In this document: one piece after another, positions 18,642-27,024 of the stretch
Layout of the letters: every line of letters starts with the position of its first letter
Numbering within the stretch: the first letter of the stretch is position 1
Assembly (NCBI RefSeq): GCF_018917235.1
Contig: NZ_JAHLOF010000005.1
Location: forward strand, 62,001 to 126,000
Direction: 5' to 3'
DNA from: Metaclostridioides mangenotii
Lineage (GTDB): Bacteria; Bacillota; Clostridia; Peptostreptococcales; Peptostreptococcaceae
DNA: 64,000 nucleotides
The notes under the pieces: generated by a model
The model's input: only the letters and a program-made list of their open reading frames with translations
The model's database searches: none
What the model was told of the DNA's origin: nothing
Position numbers and translations under genes: made by a program

Positions 18642-19913
18642 ATGGATTTAAAATTAAGAGAATTTATAATTGAATCAAAATCAATCGCGATTTATCTAAT
18701 AAAATGGATTCTAATTTCCATTGTAGTAGGACTATTTGTTGGATCAGTATCTGCATTTTTTTTAGTAAGTCTAAATATTGTTACTGTAATACAGAACAAC
18801 TATAAATGGCTACTATTTCTATTGCCATTTGGTGGTGCCTTAGTATCGTATTTTTATAAAAGATTCGGAAAAAATGCTATTAAAGGCAACAATTTAATTA
18901 TTGAACAGGCCAATGGAAAAGAAGAAAATGTACCGCTTAGGATGGTTCCTCTTACACTCTCTGGAACACTTATAACTCATTTGTTTGGAGGGTCAGCTGG
19001 GCGAGAAGGAACTGCGGTTCAAATGGGTGGAGCAATCGCTGAATTTATAGGTAAAATATTTAAACTGGATAAACTAGATAGAAAAATAATTATTATATGC
19101 GGAATAAGTGCGGGATTTAGCTCAGTGTTTGGAACTCCTTTAGCTGGCACAATATTTGGTCTTGAAGTTCTATCCCTTGGATTAATAAGACATGATGCCC
19201 TTGTTCCTAGCTTTTTTTCAGCGTTTTTCGCAAATATCGTTACACTTAGCTATGGGGTTACTCATTCTCACTACAATATTGGAGTAATTCCAAATCTAAG
19301 TGCATATTTAATTATAAAACTTATTATAGCTGGTGTAGCTTTTGGATTGGTGGGACTCATTTTTAGTAAATCTTTTGTAATTATAAAAAATTTTTATACA
19401 AAACATATGCCAAATACAATTTTAAGATCATTTGTCGGAGGTTCAGTGGTTATTCTTCTTGTCTTTTTAGTTGGAGCAAGAGACTACCTTGGTCTTAGCC
19501 TATCACTTTTAGAGCAGGCTTTTAATGGAACAGTACATCCGTTAACTTTTTTATTTAAGTTAATTTTTACTGCATTTACTTTAGGGGGCGGATTTCAGGG
19601 TGGTGAAGTAACTCCTCTATTTATAATTGGAGCAACGCTAGGGTCAACTCTTTCAACTATTTTAGTAATTCCAACTGCTTTTCTTGCAGCTCTTGGCTTT
19701 ATTGGAGTTTTTACTGGAGCTACAAATACACCTATAACATGTTTTATAATGGGAATAGAACTCTTTGGATCTGATGCAGCGGTTTATCTATTTTTAGTGT
19801 GTGTAGTAAGCTATCTTTGTTCTGGAAATACTGGGATATACTCCTCACAAAAAATAGGAACTAAAAAAGGCTCAACAACATTTAATGATGAACCTGAAAA
19901 TGAAAAATTTTAA
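18642..19913 (+). CDS. CLC-type transporter, probable fluoride/proton antiporter
   Basis: About 423 residues, a polytopic membrane protein of the CLC superfamily. Visible are GNNLIIEQ in place of the chloride-type GSGIP selectivity loop, GREGTAVQMGG, and GGGFQGGEVTPLFIIGATLG in the C-terminal half. There are no CBS domains, as in short bacterial CLCs. Position behind a fluoride riboswitch and the altered selectivity loop support the CLC-F type that expels fluoride. The open frame reaches 18582, but that lies inside the riboswitch terminator; the ATG at 18642 preceded by GGGGTGA gives the natural start MDLKLREF. Confidence 0.92.
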   Translation: MDLKLREFIIESKSIAIYLIKWILISIVVGLFVGSVSAFFLVSLNIVTVIQNNYKWLLFLLPFGGALVSYFYKRFGKNAIKGNNLIIEQANGKEENVPLRMVPLTLSGTLITHLFGGSAGREGTAVQMGGAIAEFIGKIFKLDKLDRKIIIICGISAGFSSVFGTPLAGTIFGLEVLSLGLIRHDALVPSFFSAFFANIVTLSYGVTHSHYNIGVIPNLSAYLIIKLIIAGVAFGLVGLIFSKSFVIIKNFYTKHMPNTILRSFVGGSVVILLVFLVGARDYLGLSLSLLEQAFNGTVHPLTFLFKLIFTAFTLGGGFQGGEVTPLFIIGATLGSTLSTILVIPTAFLAALGFIGVFTGATNTPITCFIMGIELFGSDAAVYLFLVCVVSYLCSGNTGIYSSQKIGTKKGSTTFNDEPENEKF

Positions 19914-19927
19914 TTGGTAGTTTTTAT

Positions 19928-19952
19928 GAAGACAAGATTAATTCTTGTCTTC
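19928..19952. terminator. Hairpin between convergent CLC and EamA genes
   Basis: GAAGACAAGA and TCTTGTCTTC pair around a short TTAAT loop. It overlaps the last codons of the leftward EamA gene. The T-rich tail is modest, so termination strength is uncertain. Confidence 0.5.
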
Positions 19953-20834
19953 AATTTTATCTAGCTTCTTATTGTATAAAAACATATAAAACGATGCAAT
20001 GAATACTATTATATAACCGATTATACTGAGAATATCTGGAAATTGATTAAATAGTACAATGCTTAGTATCGCTGAAAAAATAATATTCGTGTAGTCAAAT
20101 ATTGAAATTTCCTTAGCCGGTGCATATTTGTATGCTAATGTAATACCGAACTGACCTAAACTTGCAAAAACCCCTGCTAAAAGTAAATATATTAGCTGTA
20201 ATAAAGTCATAGATTTATAAACAAATATAAATGCTGGAAAAGTTGTGACCAATGAAAAAACTGAAAAGAAAAATACAATAGTATAATACTCTTCTCTATC
20301 TCTTAAAACCCTTAGACAAGTATATGCAGCACCTGCAAACAATGCTCCTAAAATAGCTACAATATAGGGCACTAAATCTATCGAAAATGTCGGTTTTATT
20401 ATAAACAATGAACCTATAAAAGCTACTATTAAAGATGTAATCTGCTTTGCATTAATCTTTTCCTTTAAAAATAGCGCGCTTAGAATTATGACCAGAAACG
20501 GACTTAATTTATTTATCATATTTGCATCTGACAAAACCAAATTATCAATAGCGTAAAAACTGAAAATAACTCCTAGCGTACCGAAAAGAGATCTATAAAT
20601 AAGGATCTTTCTGTTTTCTTTTTTTCCAGTCATTCTTCCTTTATGTTTCATTATTAAATACAGAGCTACTGTAGCTGAAACCAAGTTTCTAAAAAATACT
20701 TTTTGAAAATTTGGTAAATCACCTGCAAGCTTTACAAACGCAGACATTAATGCAAAACCTAAGGCTGAAGCTGTAATAAAAATAATTCCCTTTACTCTAT
20801 CTGATTTGATTATATCTATCATAGAATTATCCAC
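19938..20834 (-). CDS. EamA-family (DMT) transporter
   Basis: 298 residues with about ten hydrophobic segments in two repeated halves, the EamA arrangement of the drug/metabolite transporter superfamily. Typical phrases are FRNLVSATVALYL, LSPFLVIILSALFLKEKI at the end of the first repeat, and GQFGITLAYKYAPAKEIS in the second. The substrate is not predictable from sequence; family members export or import metabolites and nucleotide sugars. Single gene, convergent with the CLC gene. Confidence 0.88.
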   Translation of the reverse strand: MDNSMIDIIKSDRVKGIIFITASALGFALMSAFVKLAGDLPNFQKVFFRNLVSATVALYLIMKHKGRMTGKKENRKILIYRSLFGTLGVIFSFYAIDNLVLSDANMINKLSPFLVIILSALFLKEKINAKQITSLIVAFIGSLFIIKPTFSIDLVPYIVAILGALFAGAAYTCLRVLRDREEYYTIVFFFSVFSLVTTFPAFIFVYKSMTLLQLIYLLLAGVFASLGQFGITLAYKYAPAKEISIFDYTNIIFSAILSIVLFNQFPDILSIIGYIIVFIASFYMFLYNKKLDKIEDKN

Positions 20835-21150
20835 ATCCTTTCATAATTATATAGTTTTTTCATTTTATAAATATTGATCAACTATATAATCTAAAAATAT
20901 TTTTATCTAAGTAGTATTATAAGCTAATTTCAAGATACTAGCTAATGTTTGATATTCATAAGTCCTAACTTAATACTTATACCCTGATTTAAATAAATTA
21001 CACACTTTTTAGAAAACTCGTTATTGACAATAATTATTTTATAATTTATCCTCATATTAAGGACATATTTAGGTTATGACCTTAACTTACAGGAAATCGT
21101 ATTCAATGGGAGATTTAATTTCCTAAAATTATTAAGTTCGGGAGGAGAAA
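20835..21150 (+). promoter_or_regulatory. Intergenic region with promoter of the DUF3100-M20 operon
   Basis: No gene seen. TTGACA (21024-21029), a 17-bp spacer and TATCCT (21047-21052) form a plausible sigma-A promoter with a perfect -35. About 90 bases of leader follow, ending in GGGAGGAG before the ATG. No known riboswitch was recognised in the leader. The left half is AT-rich with the divergent EamA start. Confidence 0.55.
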
Positions 21151-21993
21151 ATGGAAAATAGCAAAAAATACTTCATCAATGCATTTTTAACATGCGCAGT
21201 AATCGTTATTGTCTGTGAGTTTATCGGACAAAGAAATATTGGTATAGGTGCATTTACTATGGCATTATTTCCAATGCTTTATGCCGTTTTAATTGGACTA
21301 TTTATAACACCAGATCTTCTAGGCAAAAAAATACCTGCTCTAAAAAAAGTTATTAATGAGAAAGAAATCAATATTGCCGGAGATGTAGTTGGTATCGCCC
21401 TAGTCATGCTAGGTATTAAATATGGAACAACAGTCGGCCCTAATATCCAAAATATAATACAAGCTGGTCCAGCATTTATAGCTCAAGAGTTTGGTCATAT
21501 ACTAGCTCCAATTGTTGCACTACCACTGGCTCTATTATTTGGTATGAAAAGAGAAGCCGTTGGTGCTACAGCAAGTATTAGTCGTGAGCCGTCTCTAGGA
21601 GTTATTTCTGAAAAATATGGGATTAATTCTCCCGAGGGAAGCGGTGTCCTAGGGACTTACCTAATGGGTACAGTTTTAGGAACTATATATTTTAGCTTCT
21701 TAGGATCGGTATCTATATACAGCGGACTTCATCCTTATGCACTAGGAATGGCTTGTGGGGTTGGTAGTGGTAGTATGATGACGGCAGCGTCTGCATCACT
21801 TTCAGCTATGCTTCCGAAGTCAATGGAACAAACTATACTATCATACGCTGCTACAAGTAATATGATGTCAAGTATAACAGGAATAATATTTTTAGTATTT
21901 GTATCACTGCCATTTACTAATTTCATGTACGCGAAATTAGAACCGATTATTGGAAGAAAGAAAAAAAAACGAAAAGTAGAGGAAGGTGAATAA
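21151..21993 (+). CDS. DUF3100-like integral membrane protein, probable transporter subunit
   Basis: 280 residues, largely hydrophobic with about eight membrane segments and a basic tail. Gly/Ser-rich stretches (AVGATASISREPSLGVISEKYG and GMACGVGSGSMMTAASASL, each partly shown) are conserved-looking and fit the DUF3100 membrane family; I am fairly but not fully sure of that assignment. It is followed 2 bp later by a second small membrane protein and then an M20 peptidase, which suggests uptake of an amidated or peptide-like compound that the peptidase then cleaves (inference). GGGAGGAG precedes the ATG. Confidence 0.65.
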   Translation: MENSKKYFINAFLTCAVIVIVCEFIGQRNIGIGAFTMALFPMLYAVLIGLFITPDLLGKKIPALKKVINEKEINIAGDVVGIALVMLGIKYGTTVGPNIQNIIQAGPAFIAQEFGHILAPIVALPLALLFGMKREAVGATASISREPSLGVISEKYGINSPEGSGVLGTYLMGTVLGTIYFSFLGSVSIYSGLHPYALGMACGVGSGSMMTAASASLSAMLPKSMEQTILSYAATSNMMSSITGIIFLVFVSLPFTNFMYAKLEPIIGRKKKKRKVEEGE

Positions 21994-21995
21994 AC

Positions 21996-22466
21996 ATGTT
22001 TGGAAAAATAGATCTTAAAAGAAGCTCTTATCAACTACTTGTTATGTCTTGTGTAGGAGCAATAATACTACTTGGACAAAAAATAAGCCTTGGTACTCCT
22101 ATAATTAAGGCTTTGCCAGGTATGCTTATGATAATTGTTGCTGCAATGGCCTCTATGATATTAAAAGACTTATTCCCTAAATCAATATTTCCTGCCTTTG
22201 GATTTGCAACTATACTAGGTTTATTACTTAGTATGCCATACAGTCCAACAGCAAAGATTTTTTTAGAAAATACAGATAATGTAAACTTTATGGCTATAAC
22301 TACTCCATTGCTTGCTTTCGCAGGTATATCAGTAGGTAATAAAATAGAGCAACTAAAAGAAATGTCATGGAAAATCGTTGTAATATCGCTATTAGTGTTT
22401 ACAACAATATTCTTCGCTTGTGCATCTATAGCACATATTGTTTTAAAACTTCAAGGGAGAATATAA
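21996..22466 (+). CDS. Small integral membrane partner of the DUF3100-like protein
   Basis: 156 residues with four or five hydrophobic segments. The end (KIEQLKEMSWKIVVISLLVF) is amphipathic then hydrophobic. It starts 2 bp after the preceding stop, with GAGGAAGGTGA overlapping that gene's end, so the two are translationally coupled and probably form one complex. I do not recognise a specific family. The C-terminal half resembles part of larger bacterial transporters, so the pair may be a split two-subunit carrier. Confidence 0.6.
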   Translation: MFGKIDLKRSSYQLLVMSCVGAIILLGQKISLGTPIIKALPGMLMIIVAAMASMILKDLFPKSIFPAFGFATILGLLLSMPYSPTAKIFLENTDNVNFMAITTPLLAFAGISVGNKIEQLKEMSWKIVVISLLVFTTIFFACASIAHIVLKLQGRI

Positions 22467-22489
22467 AAATATTTTGGAGGTAATGCAAT

Positions 22490-23803
22490 ATGAACAAAGA
22501 TCAAATTAAATCATTAGTCATCAAAGCTATTGATGACAATAAAGATAAAATAACTGAGATAAGTCGCGGTATCTACCAAAACCCTGAATTTGGTTACAAA
22601 GAATTTAAGACTACAGAATCTGTCTCAAAGTTCTTAGAAGAAGAATTAAAATTAGATGTAGAAAAAAATATAGCTGTTACAGGATGTAAGGCAACTGTAA
22701 ATAATGAGAAAACTGGTCCACATATCTCTATTCTCGGTGAATTAGATGGAATTTCATGCAAAGATCATAAAGATGCCAATGAATTGGGAGCATCTCACAC
22801 TTGTGGTCACAATAATCAAATAGCTGGAATGCTTGGTGCTGCTGTTGGACTTATAAAAAGTGGCGTTCTAGATTCTTTAGATGGTAAAATAACTTTTATG
22901 GCAACTCCTGCTGAAGAATTTATTGAATTAGAATACAGACAGCAGTTAAAAGATAAAGGTGAAATAACTTACTTTGGAGGTAAGCAAGAGCTAGTTAAGA
23001 AAGGCTATTTTGATGATATAGATATGTCTATGATGTTTCACTCTTCTGACTTAAATGGTGATATGGCATTAGTAGGCCCCGAAAGTAACGGGTTTATCGG
23101 TAAGAAAGTACAGTTTATAGGAAAAGAATCTCATGCTGGATCCGCACCACATGAAGGTATTAATGCACTTAATGCAGCAATGCTTGCTATAAATAACGTG
23201 AATGCGCTTAGAGAAACATTCCAAGAGAAAGAGAGAGTAAGATTCCATCCAATTATAACTAAAGGTGGAGATATAGTTAATGTAGTTCCTGCTGATGTAC
23301 ATATGGAGTCATATGTAAGAGCAAGAACAATAGAAGGTATGATTGATGCAAGCGAGAAAGTGAATAGAGCTTTAAAAGCTGGTGGATATGCTGTAGGGGC
23401 TGATGTTAAAATCACTGAATTACCTGGCTATTTACCTATAATAAGATACCATGAATTTGATAACTTATTTAGAGACAATTTAATTGAATGCGGTGTTGAT
23501 GGCAATAAAATAGTAGAAGGTGGAGACTTCACTGGATCATTCGATTTCGGTGACATTTCTCATCTTATGCCTACACTTCATCCAATGGTTGCAGGTGTAA
23601 AAGGTGCTCTACATACAAGAGAATATGAAATCATTGATGAAGACCTTGCATATATAGTTCCTGCAAAAGCTATGGCTCTAACAGTTGTAGACCTTTTATT
23701 TGATAACGCTAAGGGGGCTAATAATATACTCGCAAACTTTAATCCTACAATGACTAAAGATGAGTATCTAGAGTTTTTATCTAAATACGATAAAACTATA
23801 TAA
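22490..23803 (+). CDS. M20-family metallopeptidase/amidohydrolase
   Basis: 437 residues. Metal-binding motifs include LGELDGI, GASHTCGHNNQ, TPAEEF followed by a longer insert with the acidic ELEYR, and GALHTREYE near the C-terminus. The dimerisation domain contains ESHAGSAPHEGINAL. This matches the M20D group (AbgB, aminoacylase-like), which cleaves N-acyl or aminobenzoyl-amino acids. The real substrate is unknown. AGGAGGT lies 9 bp before the ATG. It is third in the operon behind two membrane proteins, implying transport followed by cytoplasmic hydrolysis. Confidence 0.88.
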   Translation: MNKDQIKSLVIKAIDDNKDKITEISRGIYQNPEFGYKEFKTTESVSKFLEEELKLDVEKNIAVTGCKATVNNEKTGPHISILGELDGISCKDHKDANELGASHTCGHNNQIAGMLGAAVGLIKSGVLDSLDGKITFMATPAEEFIELEYRQQLKDKGEITYFGGKQELVKKGYFDDIDMSMMFHSSDLNGDMALVGPESNGFIGKKVQFIGKESHAGSAPHEGINALNAAMLAINNVNALRETFQEKERVRFHPIITKGGDIVNVVPADVHMESYVRARTIEGMIDASEKVNRALKAGGYAVGADVKITELPGYLPIIRYHEFDNLFRDNLIECGVDGNKIVEGGDFTGSFDFGDISHLMPTLHPMVAGVKGALHTREYEIIDEDLAYIVPAKAMALTVVDLLFDNAKGANNILANFNPTMTKDEYLEFLSKYDKTI

Positions 23804-23851
23804 AAATAATAAATAAATGACAATCTAAATTACATTTTAATAATAATCTTA

Positions 23852-23890
23852 AATGAGAGCTCAAATTGATTATCAATTTGAGCTCTCATT
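23852..23890. terminator. Perfect 19-bp hairpin, bidirectional terminator
   Basis: AATGAGAGCTCAAATTGAT pairs without mismatch with ATCAATTTGAGCTCTCATT across a single T, flanked by T/A-rich sequence. It separates the rightward M20 operon from the leftward regulator gene. Confidence 0.85.
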
Positions 23891-23909
23891 ATTTTAAATC
23901 TTTGATAAA

Positions 23910-25196
23910 TTAAAATGAAATCTCTATTAGATGTCTTGGCCTTCCTACGCCGTTACTACTCTCTTTTGCATAGATCCTTCCATAATTCGCTGAGACAATT
24001 TTATTGAGTATACGTCTAGCGCTTCTCTCACTTATATTCAAGTAATCTGCGAATTCTTTAGAATCATAAACATTACTCTGCCTTGTTTTATTTAAAGACA
24101 TAATTTTTGATATTGACTCACAGCTTAAACTTGTTTTTTCAGATATTTGAAGTATATTTTTATCAGCTGAGACCAAAGAGTAACTAAGTTGATTCTTAGA
24201 TTTCAATGGTCCTTTAATGTTTTCTTTTTCATCGATTAAAAAAATCTCTTTCTCGCTCGAATCCTCACACCTTTTTATAGATTTATAAGCATGTGCTTCA
24301 GCTTGATATGCTGTAAGACCTATTCCAATTCCGATACATAATACAAACCCCATTGATTTTATATCTTTTTTTAGATCAAATAACATACTGTAGTTATCAA
24401 TATTTTCGACTGCACCCTTATGCACAAATACAACATATTCATCACGTCCAAACTTAAATATTGAACCTTGTAATTCTCTTACATACTCGATCACCTTTTT
24501 ATCTATTTCAGCCATTTTAAGCATATCTGAATAATACTTTTCTTTTTCATCACCGTAATCAATCAACCTCAGTACTTCAACTGCTATTTGTGAGTTTTTA
24601 GCCTTCTTTAATTTATAACTGCTATTTATTTTTTCATAACTGGACTTTATTGCAGGTACAGTAGCTTGCAGCCTGTATACTGGATATCCAAGATTTTTTA
24701 ATTCATTGTACACTCCACCAAATCCAGTAAACATTATATCTGTTTTTTTATTTTCGTACAGATCAATATGCCATTTGACGTACTCATCCTCATGACAATC
24801 ACTAGAAAATGGTTTTGAATACACTCTATCAAGATCTATGTCTAGCTCAGTCAAAGTATCAACTAGCTCTTCTTGCTCTACTACATCTAAACTCATTTTA
24901 TTATATTCAATACCGCTGTTTTTTACTTGCCACAGAGCTTTAGTAATGCTTGTCCCACCTCTTGAAACAAATGAGTGCGGTTTGTTTAACTCAAATTTTT
25001 CATTGACAGCCTCATATACACCACAACCTGTAAAAATAAACGCATCGCATTCCTTATCACATATCTCCATAACTTCAATAGCTTGATGAACTTTTTCTCT
25101 TATATATAAATTTATCTTCAATCCTAAATCTAATTTGTTAAGACATTCTTTTATCTTCATACTAGAATCTTCAGGGCCTACAACACCTAATATCAT
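23910..25196 (-). CDS. Transcriptional regulator: PrpR-N-like sensor + cyclase/GTP-cyclohydrolase-III-like domain + HTH
   Basis: 428 residues. The N-terminal part (about 1-200) is an alpha/beta sensor-like domain (FIFTGCGVYEAV, FVSRGGTSITKAL, IMFTGFGGVYNEL) resembling the PrpR-N type. The middle (about 240-330) has FKFGRDEYVVFVH and GIGIGLTAYQAEAHAYKSI, strongly reminiscent of GGDEF-like and archaeal GTP cyclohydrolase III folds. The C-terminus (about 385-428) is a helix-turn-helix (YLNISERSARRILNKIV) with a basic wing (GVGRPRHLIEI). It is convergent with the DUF3100-M20 operon and is probably its regulator. No enzymatic role can be claimed. Confidence 0.65.
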   Translation of the reverse strand: MILGVVGPEDSSMKIKECLNKLDLGLKINLYIREKVHQAIEVMEICDKECDAFIFTGCGVYEAVNEKFELNKPHSFVSRGGTSITKALWQVKNSGIEYNKMSLDVVEQEELVDTLTELDIDLDRVYSKPFSSDCHEDEYVKWHIDLYENKKTDIMFTGFGGVYNELKNLGYPVYRLQATVPAIKSSYEKINSSYKLKKAKNSQIAVEVLRLIDYGDEKEKYYSDMLKMAEIDKKVIEYVRELQGSIFKFGRDEYVVFVHKGAVENIDNYSMLFDLKKDIKSMGFVLCIGIGIGLTAYQAEAHAYKSIKRCEDSSEKEIFLIDEKENIKGPLKSKNQLSYSLVSADKNILQISEKTSLSCESISKIMSLNKTRQSNVYDSKEFADYLNISERSARRILNKIVSANYGRIYAKESSNGVGRPRHLIEISF

Positions 25197-25302
25197 TCTT
25201 AATACCTCCTATACACCACACTATTATTATCACTTAATATAACAAAGATTACAACACTATTATGATTAGTATTGCATAAACTTAGACATAAACTTAATAT
25301 GC

Positions 25303-25331
25303 TTGACAAATTCTTATGAAATTGATATTTT
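25303..25331 (+). promoter_or_regulatory. Promoter before the ZTP riboswitch
   Basis: TTGACA (25303-25308), 17-bp spacer, TATTTT (25326-25331). A TATAAT also occurs at 25331-25336 but at non-ideal spacing. The transcript would start at or just before the aptamer. Confidence 0.5.
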
Positions 25332-25334
25332 ATA

Positions 25335-25430
25335 ATAGTTATACGACTGACGGAAGTGGATTTAACCACATGAAGTATAACTATTATTAGCCGACCGTCT
25401 GGGCAAATACCTAGATTGAGTGGCTTTTTT
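25335..25430 (+). ncRNA. ZTP riboswitch (pfl motif) with terminator
   Basis: The P1 strands AGTTATAC (25337-25344) and GTATAACT (25375-25382) enclose GACTGACGGAAGTGGATTTAAC-type core, given here in short form, with a GTGG/CCAC hairpin. Downstream comes AGCCGACCGTCTGGGCA, the conserved 3' pfl motif, whose CCGTC can form the pseudoknot with GACGG. The 3' part can instead pair with CCTAGATTGAGTGGCT to give a terminator followed by T7. Ligand ZTP/ZMP signals folate shortage, matching the downstream folate transporter gene. Confidence 0.85.
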
Positions 25431-25475
25431 TATGCAATTATTTATGAATATTTTTTATAGGAGGAAATTTTATTA

Positions 25476-25994
25476 ATGAAGAAATACAATATTAAAAGAA
25501 TGGTAATTGTTGGGCTTTTAATCGCTATGCAGATAATATTATCTCGATTCTTATCAATTAGTACACCGATAGTAAGAATAGGCTTTTCATTTTTACCTAT
25601 TGCGATATTAGGTATTTTATATGGTCCATTATATGCTGGCTTGGGATCAGCTATAGGAGATGTTATAGGTACTGTTCTATTTGGTCCTGCTTCAATCTTC
25701 CCAGGCTTCACATTATCGGCATTTTTAACAGGTGTAGTTTATGGAGTACTACTGCATAATAAACAAAAAAAATTATGGAGGGTATGTTTAGCCGTAGCTA
25801 TCATAAATATCTTTATAAGCTTATTACTAGGAACTTTTTGGCTTTCAATATTAACAGGTAAAGGATATATAGCGCTTCTTCCTACAAAAATCATTCAAAA
25901 TGTAGCAATGTTCCCAGTTAAAGTTATTACAATTTGGGTAGTTGCTTACAGAGTATTAAATATTGAGTCTCAAAATAAAGTGGCTTTACAGTAA
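25476..25994 (+). CDS. folT: ECF transporter substrate-binding protein, probably folate (FolT-like)
   Basis: 172 residues with five to six membrane segments, the size and hydrophobicity of an ECF S component. Motifs include the N-terminal MVIVGLLIAMQIILSRF, the RIGFSFLPIAILGILYGP stretch and GSAIGDVIG, common to FolT-like S components. The ZTP riboswitch directly upstream supports folate as substrate, since ZTP accumulates when 10-formyl-THF is short. The EcfA/A'/T energising module is not in this window and is presumably shared. AGGAGG is present upstream of the ATG. Confidence 0.82.
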   Translation: MKKYNIKRMVIVGLLIAMQIILSRFLSISTPIVRIGFSFLPIAILGILYGPLYAGLGSAIGDVIGTVLFGPASIFPGFTLSAFLTGVVYGVLLHNKQKKLWRVCLAVAIINIFISLLLGTFWLSILTGKGYIALLPTKIIQNVAMFPVKVITIWVVAYRVLNIESQNKVALQ

Positions 25995-26048
25995 CAACTA
26001 AATTCAATATAGATTATAACCGAATATTATTTACTTTATAAAGTAAAA

Positions 26049-26120
26049 AACTCATCGATTCTAGGTGATTTGTAGTAACGACAAAGAAGTATATTACAAA
26101 CTATCAAGTATCGATGAGTT
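26049..26120. repeat. 72-bp structured inverted-repeat element between convergent genes
   Basis: Perfect 11-bp arms AACTCATCGAT (26049-26059) and ATCGATGAGTT (26110-26120) enclose about 50 bp that itself contains TTTGTA pairing with TACAAA and flanking TGA/TCA. Followed by ATCTTTAT. It could be a bidirectional terminator with an elaborate loop, a small structured RNA, or a tiny MITE-like element. Confidence 0.5.
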
Positions 26121-26183
26121 ATCTTTATATATTATTAAATATTAAAATTTTAAATTAATTATTTTATTTAATCGATTTTAAAA

Positions 26184-26498
26184 CTATGAAATTATTTTTA
26201 ATGCGATTACACTTAAAAGGATCACGCAAATAAATAGTATTCTCCATGCCGATTTAGACTCTTTAAAAAATATTATTCCCATCAAAGCTCCACCAAAAGA
26301 ACCAATCCCAGTCCAAATTGCATATGCGGTAGCCATAGGTAGGTATTTCATTACATAACTTAATAGTGTAAAACTACTTGTAAAAGACAAAATTAATAAC
26401 AAAAGATTTTTTTTATTCTTCTCTTCTTTTAATTTGCCCATCATTGTTACTCCAAGCATTTCAAAGATACCTGATGTAACAAGCGCTAACCAGTACAT
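26184..26498 (-). CDS. SMR-family transporter, second subunit of a paired guanidinium exporter
   Basis: 104 residues, four membrane segments. The first helix has the essential Glu in SGIFEMLGVTMM, then YAIWTGIGSFGGALMGIIFFKES, the SMR signature. It overlaps the upstream SMR gene's stop codon by one base, so the pair should form a heterodimer like B. subtilis YkkC/YkkD. The guanidine-I riboswitch upstream implies guanidinium export. AGGAG lies inside the preceding gene. Confidence 0.88.
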   Translation of the reverse strand: MYWLALVTSGIFEMLGVTMMGKLKEEKNKKNLLLLILSFTSSFTLLSYVMKYLPMATAYAIWTGIGSFGGALMGIIFFKESKSAWRILFICVILLSVIALKIIS

Positions 26499-26842
26499 TA
26501 TTCATCAATCTCCTTTCTCTTTCGGATATCCTCTTCAATCTTAAGTCCTATTACTCCTACTAAAAGAGTCGCTGTAAATAATATTTTTAATGGTACTACT
26601 GGCTGACCAAAAATAAATATTTCAGACAAAGTACTTCCAAAAGTACCTAACCCGACAAAAACAGAGTATGCTGTCCCTACTGGAAGCTCTTTCGATGCAT
26701 TTATTAAAAAATAAAAACTTCCGAAAATGGCAATAGCAGTAACTAAATACTCAAAAACATTTGTTGAATGTTTTAAACCTATCACCCAACCTACTTCAAA
26801 TATTGCTCCTATAATAATTTTCCCCCACGGATTAATTTTCAT
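26498..26842 (-). CDS. SMR-family transporter, first subunit of a paired guanidinium exporter
   Basis: About 114 residues, four membrane segments and a charged C-terminal tail (EEDIRKRKEIDE). The helix-1 motif AIFEVGWVIGLKHS, with Glu, Trp and the LKHS end, is the Gdx/SugE guanidinium-exporter form. The frame is open to 26872, but the ATG at 26842 has AGGAGG about 9 bases before it and begins MKINPWGK, so I chose it. It lies directly downstream of a guanidine-I riboswitch. Confidence 0.88.
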   Translation of the reverse strand: MKINPWGKIIIGAIFEVGWVIGLKHSTNVFEYLVTAIAIFGSFYFLINASKELPVGTAYSVFVGLGTFGSTLSEIFIFGQPVVPLKILFTATLLVGVIGLKIEEDIRKRKEIDE

Positions 26843-26875
26843 TGTAAGTGACCTCCTTATAATAATACGCAAAAC

Positions 26876-27014
26876 AAAAAAGCCTTGAGAGTTTATTTGT
26901 ATATAACTTACTCCCAGGCTTTTGTCCTTCCGTGTACAAACATAGTTTGCGATTTCTCTCGGACCAGGCTTTGCTATTGTTATGTAACAACAAACGGAAC
27001 CCTAGAAATCTTTA
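26876..27014 (-). ncRNA. Guanidine-I riboswitch (ykkC/yxkD motif) with terminator
   Basis: On the minus strand the conserved blocks appear in order: TCTAGGGTTCCG, GGTCCGAGAGAAA, TACACGGAAGGACAAAAGCC and CTGGGAG. These are the hallmark of ykkC RNA. The 3' AAGCCTGGGAG can pair with CTCTCAAGGCTTTTTT (26890-26876), making a terminator that guanidine binding should prevent. The SMR pair is immediately downstream. Confidence 0.94.
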
Positions 27015-27024
27015 ATATCATTGT

